From Zygaena filipendulae (taxonomy: Eukaryota; Arthropoda; Insecta; Lepidoptera; Zygaenidae): a stretch of DNA of 64,000 nucleotides. Location of the stretch: assembly GCA_907165275.2 (NCBI GenBank), contig OU015666.1:4246001-4310000 (forward strand). Reading direction: 5' to 3'. The translations under genes were made by a program, and so were the position numbers. This document shows, piece by piece, positions 58,510 to 64,000 of the stretch (position 1 is the first letter of the stretch; each line of letters starts with the position of its first letter). The notes below the pieces were generated by a model, which saw only the letters and a program-made list of their open reading frames with translations, searched no databases and was not told the origin of the DNA.

Positions 58510-61500
58510 GATAAGTAAAACAAATCCCACCAAAAATATTTTCATGTAAAATGATGCCAACACGACGCCAATATGACGGGCACTGTTAAAAAGTTATCAG
58601 ATCTCATGTAGAGTCAAACTTTATAACTCTACACACCCTAACTCTACAAGGCCTAACTTTTGAAACTCTACGCCTTAGTCAGAGTATGTAGCTAAAGTAT
58701 AAGAGCTATGCAATTAAAACTTTATAATATGTTTGATAAGTCCGCTATTGATAACATATCCCGAGAATTTCGTTTATCTGGTACAATCCAAACCTAAGTT
58801 ATAAGGGTTCAAAAAAACGACGAAGCGCTTCGAGAAAAGACAGGTAGTGCCCCCGCTTCGCTTGGCTCGTCTTGGCTTGATTGTTAATAAATGCTCAATT
58901 TTCAACAATTTCATATATCTTAATCTACAATAATATATAAAAACCCATGTAACAAGCAAGTAAAAGTGTTTTTTTTTTCACTCGAACTTTTATAATGCTT
59001 TCTCTCAAATCAAGCTTTTTCAGAATTTCAACTTCAAATGCCTGATAAAAAATACCTGTGCTAGATTTTGAATATTTTTTCAATCCTTACTATCAGTTGA
59101 CTATTCTATATACCGAATCTAGTCCTAACTCAATACCCCACTACTGGTACTTTTTTACGTGGACGCCCACATATATTAGGTAGATGGTAAACTTTGATAT
59201 AACTAGAGTAAAATTAGTGCCAATCCTAGTTCCTTTCGTGACCACACACCGAGAGAGCTCCAGCGCAGTTTAAGTAGGCAATTTTACTCTACAATCACAC
59301 ATTAACTAAAGTATTCAAATAATATGCGTATTAGTAGACTAATATGCGTAATGTATGTGTATTATCCTCTTGTTACGTATATAAGCTATTACCGTTAACG
59401 TGCATTATCAATTTGTTACGTGACCTACCCCATGCCATACAGCCTAGGTAATTTTGGGTGCCATCGATTTTATTTCACATTACTTACTATGCCTAAATAA
59501 AAAATATTACTGGCTGTTTTCCGCGGTATCAATTCAGGTACTTTCAAGAGTTCAGTTTTTCATAATTTACAGATCAATTTGCAACAGAAACTTATATTAT
59601 TTAGACGTTTCTAACTTCAATGGTTTGGAATGAGTGCTGTGGTCGATTCTCTATTTAAACATTCTAGGGAATAACATCAAGTGGTCTCAAATAGTAATGT
59701 ATGTGTTATTTGGAAATGTTCACAATTTATAAGCGGATAATACTCGAAGCTGGCATGTTACTTAATGACATACAGATGTTGCAATTAATGATGTAGGGAG
59801 GGAAAGAACATAAAATTAAAACACAATTTCACATTTTATTCAAATATGAGTCCAAGTCTACATAATAATTTTCATTAAATCTATTCGAAAAAGGAAAATT
59901 TTTCTTCAATTCAGTGCGAGTCAATTAAGTAGCTTCTCCAAAAGATTTTCCTAGAGGATAGTGTTTCATTTGAGACAATGGTTTTGATTGTAGGTGGGTA
60001 TAACTTTCACGTGACAAAAAATATTGTAGAACTAAAGTACTCCATAATGTATCAAAAAGGCCATTTATTTCTTTGTATTGAAATCATTGCTTCAGTCAGC
60101 CGTATTAGATCGGCTCGATTCGTTTTCATTGCAACAACAAAAAATACTGGCCAACAAATTCGATTGTGATCCACATAATCGACCTCAACCCAGCCGCCGT
60201 ATCACTTTGGGAGCTGACATAAACAATCACGTCCTTGATACTACATCGAGGGGGGTCTATTTATAAACATTACACACGTCGCCGCTGTCCATGTCTCGTG
60301 CGGCGGCAGCTATTTCGGGGAGTACCCGCCCTACCGCTAACTACCCCTGGGTAGTTGCATCAGAACGCACGGTGAATGCGATCTGCGCGTGCCTCTCCTT
60401 CTGTAACCCGAGTGTGCGAGGGTTGTTTTTATAGACGCTTGTGTCATAGGTTAGAATTTTTGAGTGCATACGACACGGTTGTAATTATTATTACAGTGTC
60501 GTTTAAAATAAAATATTTGAGATCAGAGTTTTATTTTATATTTTTTTTTTGTTGCCAATGTCTCAATACAATACATACTCGTATTACTCATGGTAGGTGA
60601 TCTAAGAAAACATTTGAAAAGATTATTTTCAGAAATTCTATAGAAACGACGAAATCGATTGTTTGCAATACGTACGTAGTTTCATCTATCAAGCCAATCA
60701 TTAAGTTTAAAATTGTCATATTTCCTCTCTCAGTTAAGTTAGCCAAAATCTATTTTTAGGTTAGAGTATAAGGAAGGTACGTAAAACTGTGAAACTCTCG
60801 CTTCAGTAGTTTTCGTGTGACGCGCGTGCAAACAAACAAAAGACTCTTTTAAATATTTTAACTTCACAGACCCGCTCCTACAGTTTTATTTTAAGTAGGT
60901 ACCTATAGATAAAAATCGATATTAAATATCACAATAAATCAAATGCACGGTTTATAAATAGAGTTGCATTGCATTGCATAGGATGCGTCGTTGCAGTGTC
61001 GAGACGGGCCGCGACGGTCACCCGACACGTTAATGTGCGCTGAGTCGATACACATGGCCGGCGTATCGAATTAGAGTAGCTGGCCGTTTGGAATAATGCA
61101 AACATTGAATTATCGATTTAGTGGAAAAAAAAAAAACGCGAATTTTGAACATACTCATGTAGAGTCGAGAGGATAAGGCAGTTTGCAGGGGACTTTTGAC
61201 GGCATTTGAGCAAAATGCACGTCAGTTTTTTTTTTTAGTTTATCGTGGTTAATATTGCGTAAAAGTGGTGAAATTTGCATATTAGTGATTTATTAGTGAT
61301 GAACAGTGGGTGGAAACAGTGAAATAAGATGAAATGGGGTGTTCGCTGCGAGGTTATCGTTTTACTGTAAAGTAACTTCCTACACAGCATCCCATTAGGG
61401 TCCAATTGTGAAGAATTGCTTCCAGAAGTGACGACATCATTGAAACAAAAATAATCTATGAAAGCCATTGAAGTATTGACGTAGGTGCATCAGTACATAA

Positions 61501-62380
61501 TATACTTCAATAATGAAAGCTCTCTTAAAGGTCACAACTGAATTCTGAAGTAATTATATTCCTAAAAAGGCGGGTTTTAAGATGACGTTACAGAATTCTA
61601 ACGAATTAAATTTGCCACATGTGACATGTGCAAAGGCGTAGGATACTCCCGCAACACATGTTGGCGCAAATAATAAGCGTTGGCGTTTATAATTTTTTAA
61701 TTTATATATTTTACGGATGTCTTTGCGCGCCCGAAGGAATCTTTTTTATCTAGGCATATCATGTTGAAATACTCTATGTCAAATGAATGTACTTATCATG
61801 TGTACCTGAATAATGTAACTTTATTCAATAAAATACAGTAAGTAATCAAAATTTTAACACATTTTTGAATCGAAAAGGCATAGAACTCGTAATTTCACGG
61901 GGAGTGATGCAATTTTGCGGGTGGTCGAACTAACTTAGGTACTACATCTCAGCGCAAAAATCAAACATTAGCAATAATTGTTTTTGTGCTTCAATTTTGA
62001 ACAGCATTTTGAATAAAACTAACGCTCTATTGTAATAATTATCTTAAATACCTATATTTTATTTTTAACCAAATAATAGTTATTTGAGATCAAAATTGAG
62101 AACACCGCCAAAATTGTATTAATTTGCAACAATATAGATTTATATTGCCAGGTGGATATGTGCATGTAATACGCATACAAGTTGCAAGAGTACGTTATAG
62201 AAGCCCCCATGAACGGGCCCGGTGCACCAGAAATAGCGAGTCAGCTGGGGTGCGTCAGCGCGCGTCGCCACATCGCACGCGGGCGCAGCTCGCTCGTGCC
62301 GAGCGTATACGCACACTAAAACAGTACTGGCTTCTCCATTCTTTGGAATTTAATCAGTTGTAGACAGAGAATGGTGACAA
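58510..62380. other. Non-coding with a few GC-richer patches
   Basis: No complete repeat copy. Repeated AACTCTAC motifs lie at 58620-58670. A short CCGCGG fragment lies near 59510-59530. GC-richer patches are at 60280-60420, 60960-61060 and 62190-62310 (CGTCAGCGCGCGTCGCCAC). The ORFs have no recognised motif. Confidence 0.3.
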
Positions 62381-62388
62381 AGACTGAC

Positions 62389-62703
62389 CTCCAAATATTA
62401 TAAACGTGAATTTGTTTGTTTGTTAGGCTTTCACGCCTTGACTAGACAAGCAATCGAATAGCTATTAGCACTAGGAACCTGTGAAGGGTGGATATACTAT
62501 GGGTGCTGCCATATTCACTGTAATTTTATTGACGTCAAAAAGAGCCACATTATGGGCCAAATTTGAATAAATTATTTGACTTTCATCACGAAATTTTGCA
62601 TACACGTTGTCAGGGACAAAGGGTATTTTTTTTTTCCTGGAATTCCTGCGGGAACTCCGAAATTAACGCCGGTGAAACCGCTAAAACCGCTGTTCCAGCT
62701 AGA
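62389..62703 (-). repeat. CCGCGG-type repeat interrupted by ~130 bases
   Basis: The left part (62389-62445) has TATTATAAACGTGAATTTGT and GGCTTTCACGCCTTGAC. The right part (62582-62703) has ATCACGAAATTTTGCATACA, CGTTGTCAGGGACAAAGGG, AATTCCTGCGGGAACTCCG and TGTTCCAGCTAG. About 130 unrelated bases separate parts that are adjacent in other copies. No terminal repeats are seen in the insert. Confidence 0.65.
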
Positions 62704-64000
62704 AACGAATAAAACTCTAAAAATGTTTCTACACATTTTATTTTGAAATGTCGAAAAAGTAGATTTACATTTTTAGGTTGTTTACCTACTTCACGATTAT
62801 GAACGTCTAACAACCGCATCCAGGTCTGCGTAATCCTGATCGCACTTAAATTAGGTTCGGAAGTCGACTAGTACTTTTTAAATGTTGTAACTAATTTGTA
62901 CATATGTTGTAATAATTGTCGTGGCATTTGTAACGAGAAAGTACATCAGTTCACTAGCGATAAGAATATTAAAAAATAACAAACTATGTTAGTCATTATA
63001 GATTAGTTGGGTAGTTTTAACTATTACGATTCGATTCAGTTTTTAAAACATGCCAATTAAGTTTCTGTAACCAATTTTACAACCTTTCTTGCCGTAGCTT
63101 AGGTAGGTTGTACTAGATTTTTCATAACTAGCAATAACGTGCTTATAACATTTGAAATTATCTCATATTGCAGTCGACTAAAGCACCAATATGAACATTG
63201 TCTTAAAAAAAAGGGTAGGAAATGAGTGAATCGTACCAGTAACTTTCCAAATTCAAGTGTATAAAACATTCCAAGTTGTGATAAAGGTATCGAACGCATT
63301 CAGATAACGCGTCTAGACGAAATAAATATTTGAAACACTCGACTCTCGAATGCCTGCTCAATGGCTCACTTGGCTAATCGTTTGGGTTGCTAGTTGAAAA
63401 AAAAAAACATTAATCGCCTTTTTTTCGGACGCACCCATAACCTACCGAATGCCACTTAAAAAAGGTAAAAGGCGAATCTAATAGGACACATGCATTTAAA
63501 ACAGGCTTGTTTTAAGATTACACTGTTTTAGGTGTGTAACATTTTAACCAGAGACAAATTTTATCGGTAAACTTTTTTCCGAAAGCAAAGAAGTTGTTTT
63601 ATAATGCCAAAGAGCATGTGTTAAATAGCGATATGGAAAGTATAAAATGTATTATTTGGATTGAATTAAGAGAGAACGAATGGATTTAACGTAATCGATT
63701 GTGAATAATAAACAACACGACACTTCTTAGCGGGTGACCGTTTCGAGTTGTGACATTATTGAAAGATGCACTTTGCGTGCCCGACTCGGAACGTTGCATC
63801 CTAAGGGTTTTATACGTGATCGTATTTATTTCAACAATGATGACATTAAAAGTAAATAAAAATATGGAAACTGCATTTACTTTTACATTGTACTTATTGA
63901 ATTTATGTATATTACATTTACATTGTATTGAAGAACCAAAAATCGTCGAAGTGTCTTACCTGGATAGGTGTTCCTTTTTGTAAAACCAATAATAATTTGT
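62704..64000. other. Non-coding, no recognised feature
   Basis: AT-rich DNA. Near the right edge a CAG/GTAAGA donor-like site occurs on the minus strand at 63954-63959, but too little sequence lies upstream of it to judge whether an exon ends there. The ORFs match nothing known to me. Confidence 0.35.

Noticed and set aside
61200..61360. Possible transcription start (TCAGTT near 61222) with 5' UTR-like sequence
   Set aside because: The TCAGTT initiator match is short and common. No TATA box or downstream element at the proper distance and no donor-bounded exon could be shown.
63954..64000. Donor-like CAG/GTAAGA on the minus strand at the right edge
   Set aside because: Only about 40 bases precede it within the window, so neither reading frame nor acceptor can be judged.

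Overview
The window looks like nuclear DNA of a moth or butterfly (Lepidoptera). It is AT-rich, has almost no long ORFs, and carries many copies of an interspersed repeat with a CCGCGGTTTCACCCGCG end module that I know from lepidopteran genomes. It also has two tRNA-headed SINE copies and dense TAGGTA/TACCTA motifs. I see no bacterial or viral gene organisation, no rRNA or stand-alone tRNA gene, and no CRISPR array. Family or species cannot be named from the sequence.

Host coding content is very small. The best element is a 73-base minus-strand exon (29475-29547) with good splice sites. It encodes the start of an ARID domain of the ARID3/Bright/dead ringer (retn) type. Most of the window is therefore probably non-coding DNA of a retn-like gene transcribed right to left, with the rest of the ARID domain beyond the left edge. 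A minus-strand ORF at 46419-46496 ends in a phase-compatible splice donor and could be an alternative 5' coding exon, but this is weak. A plus-strand first exon of a THAP zinc-finger protein (28363-28442) lies between them; I could not find its next exon.

The rest is mobile-element DNA. 1-260 holds a broken LINE reverse transcriptase remnant (minus). 30510-31968 is a DNA transposon with inverted ends full of TTCGTCC motifs. It carries a broken PIF/Harbinger (HARBI1-like) transposase, and a separate fold-back element sits inside it. Short inverted-repeat (MITE-like) elements lie at about 10969, 29883, 39364, 41139, 44424, 49736 and 56687; the last has a perfect 8-bp hAT-type target duplication. 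Several insertions are nested: a tandem repeat pair inside a SINE (11893-12475), a DNA element splitting an older repeat copy (44246-45100), and an inverted-duplication hairpin (48993-49161).

Between the repeats are GC- and CpG-richer, repeat-poor islands (for example 5820-6240, 12890-13410, 19660-19900, 22130-22330, 57060-57250). One stretch has a dense cluster of TATCGA sites (6855-8040). In a long intron of a developmental regulator these are candidate cis-regulatory elements, but no function can be shown from sequence alone. I did not find a convincing new multi-gene system.
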